A DNA stretch of 64,000 bases from Nymphaea colorata (Eukaryota; Streptophyta; Magnoliopsida; Nymphaeales; Nymphaeaceae): NCBI RefSeq assembly GCF_008831285.2, contig NC_045150.1:12073868-12137867 (forward strand), written 5' to 3'. Every line of letters begins with the position of its first letter. The stretch's first letter is position 1. The notes under the pieces were generated by a model. The model was not told the DNA's origin and made no database searches. It saw only the letters and a list, made by a program, of their open reading frames with translations. Position numbers and translations under genes: made by a program. Below are positions 1 through 9,962 of the stretch, in pieces.

Positions 1-1030
1 GAAGGAGAGCTCCCTGGTTTGTGCGCAGGGTGGCTCCTACTTCGCAAATTCACTAAAATCGTAGGAAGCTCCAAATTAGCTGAATTTTGGTCGAGAGCTC
101 CCTCAGATAGTTACAAAGACACGCTCCAAATATGAGCTGCAAAGGAGCCTCCAAGCTCAGTCGAAGCCCTGAGAAAGAGCGCTGGCTGACACAGTTGCTG
201 GCTTCAGGCGCAGGACAGGGGAGCTCATTCTTGTAAAATTCACCAAAAATCGCTCGAAGCTCGGATTGAGCTGAAATTTGGTGTGCCGATGTCTGGGATA
301 TTTATCTAGGGACGCCCAAAAGATGGGGGGCAAAAGCCCACTCTAAGGTCCAGTCGTTGCTTCTGAAAGTGGCTGGACTATTACCCGAAACAGGGGAGAA
401 ACTGGCAGAACAGGGCTGCGACCTTCAAAAATTCACAGCAAATCACCACGGCGTCGGATGAGGCTGAAACTTGGTAGGCAGGAGGCCATGACAATTACGT
501 TGGGACGCCCAAAAGATGGGGGACAAAAGCCCACCCTGAGGCCAGGTCGTTCCTTCTGCAAGACGCTGGGCTGTTACCCGAAACAGGGGAGAAACGGCAG
601 AACAGGGCAGCGGCCTTCAGAAACTCACAGGGGTTCACCAGGGCGTCGGATGAAGCTGAAACTTGGCAGGAAGGTGGCCAGGGTATTTACGAAGGGACGC
701 CCAGATTATGGGGGGCAACAGCCCACCCGAAGGCCAGGTCGTTGGGAGGATTGGAATCGGGCCTGTTACAGGAAACAGAACTCACGGCAGGCAGCAGCGA
801 GCTTCAAACAGAGCTCACGGCAGGTAGCAGCGAGCTTCTCCTTCCTCTCGGTTCAACCCAGCAACCAATTCCAAGCAATCTTCAGGCAGAAACGAGAAGC
901 AACAACCAGACAAAGGGGAAGGATTCGATTCTTCACCAGAGTCTGGGGTTTTCCCCCAATTTGCCGTCGTTAAGCCATGGATCCAGCTGCTGTTCAGGTG
1001 GAGATAGCACAGAGCGCCACCAGCAAGGTC
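1..1030. repeat. GC-rich region with three degenerate ~192-bp tandem units
   Basis: A block containing GGGACGCCCA recurs near 309, 502 and 694, each time followed by an AAGCCCAC-type stretch, a GAAACAGGGGAGAAA-type stretch in the first two units, and GGATGA(G/A)GCTGAAACTTGG at the unit junctions, giving a period of about 192 bp. The units are too diverged to be a recent satellite. Such subrepeats are common in LTRs or untranslated regions of large plant LTR retrotransposons, so that is my inference, but no LTR end, PBS or polyprotein is visible. ORFs of 100-170 codons here are Arg/Gly-rich, overlap each other on both strands and match no family I recognise. The block recurs almost identically at 56569-57550. 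Confidence 0.45.
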
Positions 1031-1039
1031 TGGTTTCCG

Positions 1040-1540
1040 TCTGAGGGTTCCTTGGCAGCTGTGGACGATCGAATCCTCCTCAGAAATGATCCCTGGTGTC
1101 GCCCAGGGGTGGAGAGACCAACGGCGGGTTCCCTTGGTTAAGCTGGGAACGCTTCTGCTGCGCTCGGGTGGAGGAGGCAGGGACAGCGGCGGACAGCAGC
1201 TCACGAGTTCAGGATTCCGGCAGGTGGGGTTTCAGCCTCTTTGAGTTGTCGGATCCTGCTCAGAGGTGAGCCATGGCGTCGCCCAGAAGAGCAGAAGCCA
1301 ACGGCGTTGTCCCTTGGTGAATCTGGGAATCGTTCTGCAGGCTGGTCAGGTGGAGGAGGCACGAACAGGGGCGGACAGCAACCAGCGGCCGTGGGATTCC
1401 GTCGGGTGTTCGTTGGCAGGAGTGGGCAGTCGGATCTTGCTCAGAAGTGAACCGTGGCGTCGCCCTGGAGTGGAGATGCCAACTGTGAAGCCCGTTTGCT
1501 GAAGGATCTTCCCAATTTAGTGAGGTGAAGGGAAGAACAG
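1040..1540. repeat. three degenerate ~183-bp tandem units
   Basis: The phrase CGGATC(C/T)TGCTCAGA(G/A)GTGA followed by (C)CATGGCGTCGCCC recurs near 1250 and 1430, with a more diverged copy near 1066. Each is followed by a GGTGGAGGAGGCA-like stretch in the first two units. The spacing is about 183 bp, unlike the 192-bp units just upstream, so two unrelated subrepeat families sit side by side. This fits a structured LTR or leader of a retroelement. Copy C repeats it at 57560-58060. Confidence 0.4.
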
Positions 1541-2610
1541 AGGTGAGTGGGCATGGCATGAACAGCGGCTGAGGCTTCGGGTGAAGCAGCATCGTTCAGC
1601 TGCGGTGGAGGGCGTGGGGTTTGAGTTGGAATCGGATCTGTCAAGGAGCAAGGATGCCAGGGAGTGGGGAAGCCTTCTGCAATCGGTTTGCTCCGTGGTC
1701 TTCCCAAGCTGGAGCGTGAACCAAGGAGCAAGGGCGACGAGATGCGATTTGGACTTCATGGGTGAGGTTAGAGAGTAGCGTCGTGGGTAGGGACGCACGG
1801 GGGAGGCAGATGAGCGTAGAGGGGAATCAGATGACGCGCCATGGGGCAGGGACGCGAGAGAAAAGATCGGGGAGAGAAGTAGAGAAGGGAGAAGAAGAAG
1901 TAGAAGAAGAAGAAGAGAAGAAGGAGGAGTGGCTCGAGGGAGACCACTGCAAACCCTCGGGTGGAGGAGAGAGAAACAGAAGCGAGAGGGAGATCAAGAT
2001 ACTTTTCATAAAAACATGTTCGATGCCCCTCTTACACGATGAAGCTCAAGTATATAAGGTTTAAGTGAACCGGGTCGGCCACAACCCGTAACGGGTTCGA
2101 TACATTTACAATGAATAACAATACAACCCATAAAGACATAAAGCATATAAATTCTATAAAACGAATCTGGCCGTGGGGCCAAGCAACAAGGTCAAAAATA
2201 CCCCTCGTGTGGGCTGGATGTCCGCCGTGTAGCTCGGAATGGGTGCAAACCCACTTCACCCTGTCTCGGCTAGGGTGGTCTTGACTTCACACGTCACCGT
2301 TGCCTGAGTGTCCTCCCTCTGCGCCGGCCCTTCACTCGGCCATGGCTCGTCACTCACTCTGTTACAAGAAAGGTTAGCCTCACAGAAAGTATTAATTGCC
2401 TCAGTAATGGCCTCCTTCCTTGCGCGACGTGTAAACTGCGCCCCTCCACGCCCGACGCGCTGTCGGCGTCGACGTAAAGCCTGCGTCTACCGACGCCATC
2501 TTCGGCCGCGACGGGCCATCTTCGGTGTCCCTCGACACTAGCATGGCCGGCCCGACGCCTCTCGGCAACCTCGTCGTCTTGTCTCGATGGACTCATAGAC
2601 AGGCACGTAT
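1541..2610. other. GC-rich and GA-rich non-coding stretch, LTR-like
   Basis: No gene is supported. The stretch holds a GA-rich tract (about 1850-1990), a TATA-like box at 2051, and then a CG-rich segment (2380-2560) dense in CGACG/CGCC motifs. Overlapping ORFs of 60-100 codons occur on both strands and are compositional. An untested possibility is the promoter-bearing part of a long LTR. The homology shared with contig B starts at the end of this block, about 2611, so 1-2610 recurs only in contig C. Confidence 0.35.
2051..2057 (+). promoter_or_regulatory. TATA-like box
   Basis: TATATAA in the context CTCAAGTATATAAGGTTTAAG lies in otherwise GC-rich DNA just after a purine-rich tract. In a plant LTR this would suit the U3/R boundary. 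No transcript start or downstream coding exon is visible, so this is a weak call. Confidence 0.2.
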
Positions 2611-3717
2611 CAGCTCCTGCCAACAGCTCCTTAAGTGGATCTAAGGTTCAAACACAAAATTCAGCATGTGGCGGCAGAAAAGGATGTCAATAGATCAGGT
2701 TAGTATTTTCTTTACAATGAATAAGATGGCCAAAGACCACCACAACAATAACTTTTACCATCAACCTTAATTTGAATTCCAAGCTGCGGATTGCTTGCTA
2801 GAAGTTTTTTGACATAAAAGGAGACAAAAAGTTCATTGGTAATATAAAAAGTTCAATGGTAGCTTGGGTGAATTTCTCACATGAACAGGTGTCTACTTCT
2901 CAAATCTTATATAAAATACAATAATTTAATATGTGTATAATTATTAAGTAATTAAATTAACACATAACTTTTTGTTAAATTAAGCAGAATTATGCTATGA
3001 TGAAACTAATAGCTTAATGGATCCTTAGGGGTGTGGCAAAGCTTGCATTTTTAAAGACAAATTCATAAAGGGTCATCATTGTTACCAACTTCCAAAAAAT
3101 TTCTGCGTCTACAAGCGAGGACTTCCTTTCTATTTTAATTTCCTTAAGATAGCATGATGGAGTGAACGTTGATTTATTTGAGGTCTTCAGTAATTTGAGC
3201 CACTTTTTTTTTGAAAAATAATAGAAAATGAGTCTCTTGTACTTAATTTAACGGCGTGAAAGATTTAAATCAATTTCCGATGACCAGTCTCACATTTCAT
3301 CTATTTACAGAGAACCACCAAATGTTTTGATTGATGCTATATATGAACATGATGAGAGAAATTGGTGACCACTTTAATTAAGTATCAATCAAGGATCTAC
3401 CTAAATAAAATTGTTTACCCCTTAAGATTGAACTTAACCAATAATTCGAATGATCTTTGATATATTATATTTATGAACTCTTTAAATTTTGTACGGAAGG
3501 AAACTTGTACCAATCTAGTCCAACGTTACCTAAATAGTAACGTCCTTCATTCAGTGGGCTCCATCGGGGCCTTTTCGTCATCATGAAAAAGGCTGGAAGT
3601 GCTGCTGAAGTGCGCTAAGTGTTTTTTCTTTCCAAGTGCATTCTGTTCCATTTCTCTTCTCTTCTTATTCTTTTTTTCGATCTTACCAACAAAAACTTCC
3701 TCTCTCTCTATGCGTCT
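2611..3717 (+). repeat. upstream flank and border block of the composite repeat, copy A
   Basis: AT-rich DNA shared, in inverted orientation, with 26926-28056 and, in direct orientation, with 59130-60235. It starts with the stem-like motif around CTCCTGCCAACAGCTCC and the right-end remnant of the TAGGGAT MITE-like repeat (near 2685). Its last part (about 3480-3717) is the border block found beside every 93-bp array: a ggaaggaaac box, a ccttcattcag..gctccatcgggg box, TTTTTCGTCATCATGAAAAA-like sequence, gtgctgctgaa, then a pyrimidine-rich run. No coding exon is supported. Confidence 0.6.
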
Positions 3718-4806
3718 CTACGTCACTCTGCGGGCCGTCCTCTGGAACAGAGTGAGCTCTCCACGCCGACTAGTGAGTAGGCTCCACCAGACCAGACGGT
3801 CATCTCGTCTCTCCGTCACTCTACGGGTCGTCCTTCGGAAGTGAGTGTGCTCTCCATGACGATTAGCCAGTAGGATCCGCCAGCCAAGACGGTCATCTCG
3901 TCTCCCCGTCACTCTGCGGGCCCTCCTCCGGAACTGAGTGTGCTCTCCACGCCGAGTAGCCAGTAGCCTCCACCAAACCAGACGGACATCTCGTCACTCC
4001 GTCACTCTGCGGGCCCTCCTCGGGAACTGAGTGTGCTCTCCACGCCGAGTAGCCAGTAGGCTCCGCCAACCCAGAAAGTCATCTCGTCTCTCTGTCACTC
4101 TGTGGGACCTCCTCCGTAACTAAGTGTGCTCTCCAAGCCGAGTAGCCAGTAGGCTACACTAGCCCAGACGGTAATCTCATCTCTCCGTCACTCTACGGGC
4201 CGCCCTCCAGAACTGAGTGTTCTCTACACGCCGAGTAGCCAGTAGGCTCCGCCAGCCTAGATGGTCATCTCATATCTCCGTCACTCTGCGGGCCGCCCTC
4301 CGAAACTGAGTATGCTCTCCGCGCCGAGTATCCAGTAGGTTCCTCCAGCCCAGACGATCAACTCATCTATCTGTCAGCCCTCCTCCGGAACTGAGTGTGC
4401 TCTACACGCTGAATAGCCAGTAGGCTTCGCCAGCCTAGACCGTCATCTCGTCTCTCCGTCACTCTTCGGGCCGTCCTTCGTAACTGAGTGTGCTCTCCAC
4501 GTCGAGTAGCCAGTAGGCTCCGCTAGCCCAGACGGTCATCTCGTCTCTCCGTCACTCTACGGGCCATCATCCAGAACTAAGTGTGCTCTCCACGCCAGGT
4601 AGCCAGTAGGCTCCGCCAGCCCAGACGGTCATCTCGTCTCTCCGTTACTCTGCGGGCCGTCCTCCGAAACAGAGTGTGCTCTCCACGCAGAGTAGCCAGT
4701 AGGCTCAGCCAGCCCAGATGGTCTTCTCATCTCTCCGACACTCTACGGGCTGCCCTTCGGAACTGAGTGTACTCTTCACGCCGAGCAGGGAGTTTACGGT
4801 CATCTT
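3718..4806 (-). repeat. 93-bp minisatellite array, copy A (~11-12 units)
   Basis: Head-to-tail units of about 93 bp. On the minus strand each unit reads gatgaccgtctgggctggcg, then gagcctactggctactcggc, gtggagagcacactcagtt, and ends with gcagagtgacggagagacga. Units differ by substitutions and small indels, so the array is not freshly amplified. The period equals 31 codons and short Arg/Ser-rich ORFs occur on both strands, but most units carry stops or indels, so coding is unlikely. The array lies directly upstream of the acidic/Gly-rich gene module and ends at a T-homopolymer near 4806. Confidence 0.85.
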
Positions 4807-6007
4807 TTTTTTTTTGTATTTGTAAGGTTTTCTTTTACTTTTTGTAGCCTTTTTTTTGCAAGCGGTGTGTTTCATTTTTCATCTTTTTTCTTATGGTTGT
4901 TATTCTAATTTTTCGGTTTGTATATTGTTCTTTTCTTATGCATTGTTTTTCTTTCCTTTTTCTTTCATGTTGCAAGAATCATTTCTTTTTACGTTCCAGG
5001 ATACAAGAACAGGAAACCACGTTGTAGGACATCGGTTCAGGTGAACCCGCCATATATTTGTTCTGAAGTGACTCCATTTCTCTTGCTGCACTATCCCACT
5101 GAATGAACACTGAAGTGTGCACCTTATAAATGTTCTTCTTCTTGTTTCTGTTTTTCTTTTTCTACCATTTTTGCATATAGCTGGTTTTATATTTCTCTGT
5201 GTTCTATTTTTATATTTTTTTTATGCTGCACTGACCCTTTTCTCTCTTGTTTTTGTGCTCCTTTTCTTTCACACTATGGCTTTGGCAAACCATTGTTGTA
5301 AAGTGTCATTTTCAAGTATAACTGACGACCTTGTTCTCCTTTTCTTCTTCTGTTGGGTTTTACTTTTTTTTTATGCTTGTTTTTCATAGCAACTGCGGAT
5401 TATGTTTCTTGGATTCAAGCTTTTAAGAAAGTTAACATGTGTGGATCTAAAACGATACATTCAGAAAATGCCATGTTACTGGAAATTAGTGCATTTTGTT
5501 TAGAATGTAATTAAAAAATGGCAAATGAAAAGTGTAGATTGGTTGTTTGTTGTAGACATTAAATGGATTTTAAAGAGATGCAAGGACCAAAGAGACATTT
5601 GATTTGATAGTGAATCTGTTACTCTTGTATTTAAGTTTCTTATACTTTAGTTTTGGATTTTATAACTATCTTTTTTGTTTCCATGTATCCTTTTAAGATG
5701 TTGATTTTTTTGTGCTTAAATAATCTAATGGAATGGCACTCAAAGTGATACTCAAGTTGAAAAATATGGCTCCTTATTTTTTCAAGTTATTTGTTCATTT
5801 TCTTTCTATATTCTTCATCATCTTTTACCAACCCTTTTTTTCTTAATGCATGTCTCTAGACAGCCTTGAACTGAATTGCTAGAAGAACAAGAACCCAAAT
5901 CTCCCTTCCTCCTGTAAGAGTTCTTCCATATTTCCTTTTTCTGTATAAAAGGTGGTCTAAGCTTCAGGTTTAAGATTTTTCCTTTCCTTTTTTTTGGGTC
6001 TTTTTAG
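4807..6007 (+). other. 5' region of the acidic/Gly-rich gene module, copy A
   Basis: T-rich sequence conserved, in inverted orientation, at 24619-25833 and copied at 61325-62525. It looks intronic: a polypyrimidine run and TTCCAG precede 5000-5040, which is followed by GTGAAC, so a 41-nt exon is possible. TTTTTCATAG at 5380-5389 is a second acceptor-like site, and TCTTTTTAG at 5999-6007 is a strong acceptor for the main exon. Short T-rich ORFs rich in Phe and Leu here reflect base composition. No start codon in frame with the main exon could be fixed. Confidence 0.45.
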
Positions 6008-6891
6008 GTTGTGGTTTGCTCAACAAGGGAGCATGCAAGAGTTCCTCATTGCTCAAGTAGTAGAAAAGGCAAGAGAACCAAAGAAGTAATTCTCTTGATC
6101 GAAGAGGAGGAGGGCAGTGATCATGAAGAGAAGCTAAAGACAAGAAACAGGAGTTCGAATGTGCAGAAAGGTAAGACAGCGAAGGATGACAATGATGTTG
6201 AAATGAGAAAGTTTGGAAGGAAAAAGAGGTGTTCAACATGGAAAGGGAATGAACCATTAGACGCATCTTCTAGGGTTTCTCGAAGGTTATGGAGGATAAA
6301 AATGAAATGCAGGAAGCTACGGATCACAATTTGCTCCTATATCAGAGCAATTGAGCTCATGAGAAGTAGGGATGATAATGAGGATTCAAATTCGCCTTTG
6401 AGAAGCTACCAAGAAGGAATGCACTCGAACGTCATGAAAGTAAGAGAAAAAGTATTTGTTGATCTAGTCAGCAGTGAGGATGATGATATGAAGGGAGGAG
6501 AAAAAGTATTTGTTGATTAGTCAGTAATGAGGATGATGATAACACTAAGAAGTTCAAGACAAAAGAGCAAGAAGAAGAAGAAGATACTGACAATGATGAC
6601 GATGGTGATGACTATATTGGTTATGATGACCAGTCTGATTCATATGATGATGACCAGTATGATTCATATGATGATGACTATAGTAGTTATGATAACCAGT
6701 ATAATTATGAAGATGACGATGAAGAAGAAGGTGGAGGCTTTGATGCCGGTGGTGGACGGTTCGATGGTGGTGGCGAACTTGGTGGCCTTGGCGGTGGCTT
6801 TGGTGACGGAGCTGGTGTTGGAGGTGGGCTAGGTGGAGGTGGCAGTCGTGGTTTTCGTGGAGGCGGTGGGCTCCGTGGCCTAGGCGATTGA
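6008..6891 (+). pseudogene. acidic/Gly-rich multicopy gene, main exon, copy A (frameshifted)
   Basis: Family not recognised. The exon opens after TCTTTTTAG with VVCSTREHARVPHC, then a Ser/Lys segment (SSRKGKRTKEV), an acidic patch (LLIEEEEGSDHEE), a basic stretch (RKFGRKKRCSTWKG; RRLWRIKMKCRKLR), and two repeats of an EKVFVDLVSxEDDD motif. The first reading frame stops at 6518-6520, because GATCTAGTC of the first motif has become GATTAGTC in the second. In the shifted frame a long Asp/Tyr tract (DDGDDYIGYDD) leads into a Gly tail ending GGLRGLGD and TGA at 6889-6891. The basic-acidic make-up suggests a nuclear disordered protein, but that is inference. No ATG opens the exon, so it is an internal or terminal exon or a decayed gene. 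The antisense His-rich ORF is only the complement of the Asp codons. Confidence 0.5.
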
Positions 6892-7378
6892 TTTGGTGTT
6901 GATGCTGGTGGCGAAGGGCTTCCTTGAACGTCAAGTCAAACGACTTTTACACTTCCATCGTACGTGTTTTGAGTCTGATTGCTCTTGTGTAAATGTGTGT
7001 TTGGTATGAAGTTGGAAATATAATATCAAACGTATTAATTTCGAGTTATGAAGTCCTTCCTGTTATTGATTAAATAAAAATTTGTCTTTGCAATTTCATA
7101 TGAGGAATTCAGTAATATGGAATATTTGTATGCTTATTATTTTCCAGGTTTCCCTTGTATTATCTTGAATTGATTTGGCGTGGAAGAGCTACCTTTTCTC
7201 CTTGTAAAAGCTACTTCTTATGAAAGAGGTTTCTTTTCCCTCGCACTATAAGGTGCTGTTAACCAATAATTCCAATGTTCTTTGATATATTATATTTTCG
7301 AACTCTTTAAATTTGTATGGAAGGAAACCAGTAACGGTCTAGTCTAATGTTACCTAAATCGTAATGTCATTCATTCGA
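6892..7378 (+). repeat. 3' flank of the gene module, copy A
   Basis: Conserved after every copy of the exon: the motif CTTCCTTGAACGTCAAG, ACACTTCCATCGTACG, a GGTATGAAGTTGGAAAT box, AATAAAAATTTGTC (a possible polyadenylation signal), TTTCCAGGTTTCC, and then the ATTATTGGTTAAC/ggaaggaaac border that leads into the next array. The contig breaks off at the N gap just inside the border block. Confidence 0.6.
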
Positions 7379-7478
7379 NNNNNNNNNNNNNNNNNNNNNN
7401 NNNNNNNNNNNNNNNNNNNNNNNNNNNNNNNNNNNNNNNNNNNNNNNNNNNNNNNNNNNNNNNNNNNNNNNNNNNNNN
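7379..7478. other. assembly gap of 100 N
   Basis: Exactly 100 N, a conventional placeholder for a join of unknown length. Sequence on the left ends within a composite-repeat border; sequence on the right starts in an unrelated GC-rich stretch. Confidence 0.99.
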
Positions 7479-8684
7479 TTTTTAGGAAACACCCGCAGCC
7501 GCCGCTAGCTCTTTTCCTCTCGCAATTCCATCCGAGTCAACCCTAAATCCCATTCTCGCCTCCACCCTCCATCTTGCCAGCTGTCCTCATCTCATGAATC
7601 CCTTCCTCGCCACCTCAGCCAGCTCCCCCTCTCGCGAGTCAGCTGGGTCCCACGCGCCTTGACGCGTTACCCATCAAAGTTCTCCTTCATTTCATAACTA
7701 TATTGGCAATGCATCTACCACCACCTTGTGCGGGTTCTTTACCAACAGTAAACACTGCTCGTGGCGGTAAGACGGTCCATATTCAAAGGGTCTTAGCGAC
7801 AATAAACAGTAAATTTCTTTCTTTAGCTAAAACGTTAAGTAGGCAAGGAAGCCCGACACTAAAAGCGAATCATACATTACTCGGCTTTTTTTAGATTTGA
7901 TCTTCTCTTAAAAAGAAAAATAAATATATCAAGAAAAACTGCAGTCTAGATCATGCCAAATTGAATGGGACGATTTTATCGGTCTCAACAATTTTTTGAA
8001 AAATCCCATTAAAAAAATACAAAATGATGAATTGAATCAATCACGATTAACATCTTGCATGGCTTAATAACCTTTAGCATACGATTTGGGCGGTAAAAAA
8101 AAAGTTATAGAAAAAAATATAATAGTTTAGATAAATAACGTAAAAGAAATTAAGCCAAAGGTAACTTGTTGATTGCGATAACAATTAGTTCAATCCTGAC
8201 GATATAACACGGAATGGACCTGATGTCTTAATCTAATTATTTCACATTTTATTTCTCACGTTGTATTAAATAGATAAGCGGTTCCAGATATGGCGGCTAG
8301 TTAATATTAATAATGAGAACGTTTGTATTGCCAAAATCCTTTTTGAGTGGACCGTCTTCCAAAAAGGATCAGAAAATCGGAACCGAAATCAATCTAGCAT
8401 ATTTTTATTGAAGGATCCGAAGCCTTGTTTTCTTTTTAAATTAAAAACATACCAACAAAAAATGGGCAAATAAATATTTTGCCACTGTCTAGATCTTGCT
8501 CATTCAAGAATCAATTGCGAGGACTAGGTTGTAAAATTGAGAAGATAAGAAGTTAGGATTTTTAAATCTTGTTGATCGTGTGATAGCCTCATATGTCAGA
8601 TCCAAATCTGATCCTCATGCCCTAGATATCATAATGATTCCATATTGATGATACGATGCTGATTCGCATATTGATGAATGCAAG
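7479..8684. other. non-coding stretch at the left end of contig B
   Basis: The first ~195 bp are C-rich (GCAGCCGCCGCTAGC) and unique in the window; they could be a host 5' UTR but nothing confirms it. From about 7675 the sequence matches 38163 onward, which marks the left edge of the B1/B2 duplication. The ten-base motif AAGACGGTCC near 7770 occurs inverted as GGACCGTCTT near 8350. Apart from one short ORF, the rest is AT-rich with no gene visible. Confidence 0.4.
7709..7894 (+). CDS. short conserved ORF, copy B1
   Basis: A 61-codon ORF from ATG at 7709, reading MHLPPPCAGSLPTVNTARGG at its start and ending HTLLGFF. The B2 copy at 38198-38383 keeps the same length with no indel, while nearby sequence has several. 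Of the differences I can see between the copies, three change residues (Gln/Glu, Ala/Asp, Leu/Phe) and about four are silent. I do not recognise the protein and see no promoter, so it may be chance or part of a transposon. Confidence 0.15.
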   Translation: MHLPPPCAGSLPTVNTARGGKTVHIQRVLATINSKFLSLAKTLSRQGSPTLKANHTLLGFF

Positions 8685-9033
8685 TAGGGATGTCCATATA
8701 TCTGATTTAAGTTGGATACCCACTAAACCATTTTGAAAAATTCAGATATGAAAAAAATTAATATATTTAATTTAAAAAATGACATCGGGTTTCATCTCAA
8801 TTCAGATATACATAGATCGAATTTAGTTTTAAAATAATTATCTATGTTTTTTGAGTTTTGAACCATATACCAGATTGGTTAAAAAAATTAAGATTCAAAT
8901 TCAGATATAAATGTAAAAATAAGATCAAGACTAGATTCTTTATTCATTTTTTAATCTAAACATGTGAATATCCCAAAAACTTAGATATGATTCAGAATAT
9001 ATCAAATTCTAACCTAATCTATTGAGATCCCTA
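8685..9033. mobile_element. ~350-bp MITE-like repeat with TAGGGAT termini, copy B1
   Basis: Starts TAGGGATGTCCATATATC and ends so that the reverse complement starts TAGGGATCTCAATAGATTAG, giving terminal inverted repeats with several mismatches. The interior is AT-rich with repeated TCAAATTCAGATATA-like phrases and no ORF. Target-site duplications are not clear, so the superfamily is left open. Further copies: 39180-39525, a right part at about 10641-10838, a right tip near 2685 and 27970, and a diverged relative at about 43740-43950. Confidence 0.45.
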
Positions 9034-9180
9034 TCTGCCGCCACATGCTGAATTTTGTGTTTGAACCTTAGATCCAAATTAAGGAGCTGTTGGCAGGAGC
9101 TCCCAACAGAGCTGGTGAGTAAGCACCTTGATGTTTTTTTTTTAATTTGAAACCCTCAACCATGACTAATGGTTTAACAG

Positions 9181-9221
<41 letters not shown>

Positions 9222-9776
9222 CTTTGCTGTCTTTTCTCCTCTTACATTTCCTGTATCATCTTCAACCTAGTGTCTCATCCTCTTCCTCTTAGTCAGTTAT
9301 TTGTGGGTCATCCCAGTTTGCATCTGCTGTCATCTTATGTTTTCAGTCATCCTTCCTCATATCCACATGGATAGGCACACCAAATAGAGGCCAAGACTTG
9401 CGTAAGGAGGTCCACTTTTCTATCTTTCTCTGGCTGATTGATGTAGCTTTCACCAGCGAAGTCATCAACCGTCGAACAATGATGACCCTACTTCTCCCTC
9501 TTAAAATAGAAACATCAAGTTTCTATCTAATACATACATACATACATATTATGTATCTCCTTAACGTAATGAAAAGAAAAAAGCAAACCATAAGTGAAAC
9601 TGCAATATATCATGTAACTCAGGAAAATGAAATAGTATCCACCACGCTCACCACTTACTCTTTTCCTTCATAAAGGGTTATCAGTCATGAATAGGCTTTA
9701 CATTCTATAAAGAAAAAGTGGTGAGGTACTATCTAAAGTACATTCATGTTTTTATGTGAAATTTTATACCTACAAC
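9034..9776. other. copia-associated internal sequence, copy B1 first pass
   Basis: Begins with the stem-forming motif CTGTTGGCAGGAGCTCCCAACAG near 9088, then a poly-T run, a (GA)n microsatellite at about 9183-9218, and a stretch without strong coding signal. It lies 3' of the gag fragment on the minus strand, so it could be a remnant of the retroelement or of DNA that truncated it. Present again at 10838-11580 and 39526-40281. Confidence 0.35.
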
Positions 9777-9962
9777 CTATCCACCTATTTCATTAGAGAG
9801 ACCCTTCAAGGTCATCCCATATTGCAGGAGTTTGGTTGGCCTGCAAGTCTTCAACTGAAAGGAGCTCTGCACACATTGTAGTGAAGTGGGTAGCACATAA
9901 TATTCTAGTCCACATCCATCCACGCAATGTCCTGCAAATTTTATCCTTTTCGGCCAGCTCAT
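9777..9962 (-). pseudogene. copia gag fragment cut by the minisatellite (B1, first pass)
   Basis: On the minus strand the frame contains AENDKICRTLRGWMW-like sequence (here AEKDKICR) and VEDLQANQTPAIW. This matches the 3' part of the better preserved gag at 40282-40950. The fragment breaks at 9962 inside the gag, and the next base begins a 93-bp minisatellite unit. The complete counterpart resumes at 11582. This is a piece of a duplicated segment, not a gene. Confidence 0.6.

Noticed and set aside
815-1204. ORFs of 60-171 codons on both strands within 458-2623 and their copies in contig C
   Set aside because: They overlap on both strands, are GC- or GA-driven in composition, and several lose their frame between copies A and C through one-base indels; no family motif is visible.
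2085-2105. tRNA-like GGGTTCGATAC motif
   Set aside because: Resembles a T-loop, but no acceptor or anticodon stem can be folded around it.
5117-5389. Hydrophobic Phe/Leu-rich ORF resembling a membrane protein (also 61633-62031)
   Set aside because: T-rich intron-like sequence; the ORF length changes between copies A and C by a one-base homopolymer difference, and there is no signal of conservation of frame.
6554-6934. 126-codon His-rich ORF on the minus strand, also at 63072-63452 and on + at 21353, 53729 and 56038
   Set aside because: Exact antisense of Asp (GAT/GAC) and Gly codons of the acidic/Gly-rich exon; the two frames cannot both be the gene, and only the sense strand has acceptor sites and motif repeats.
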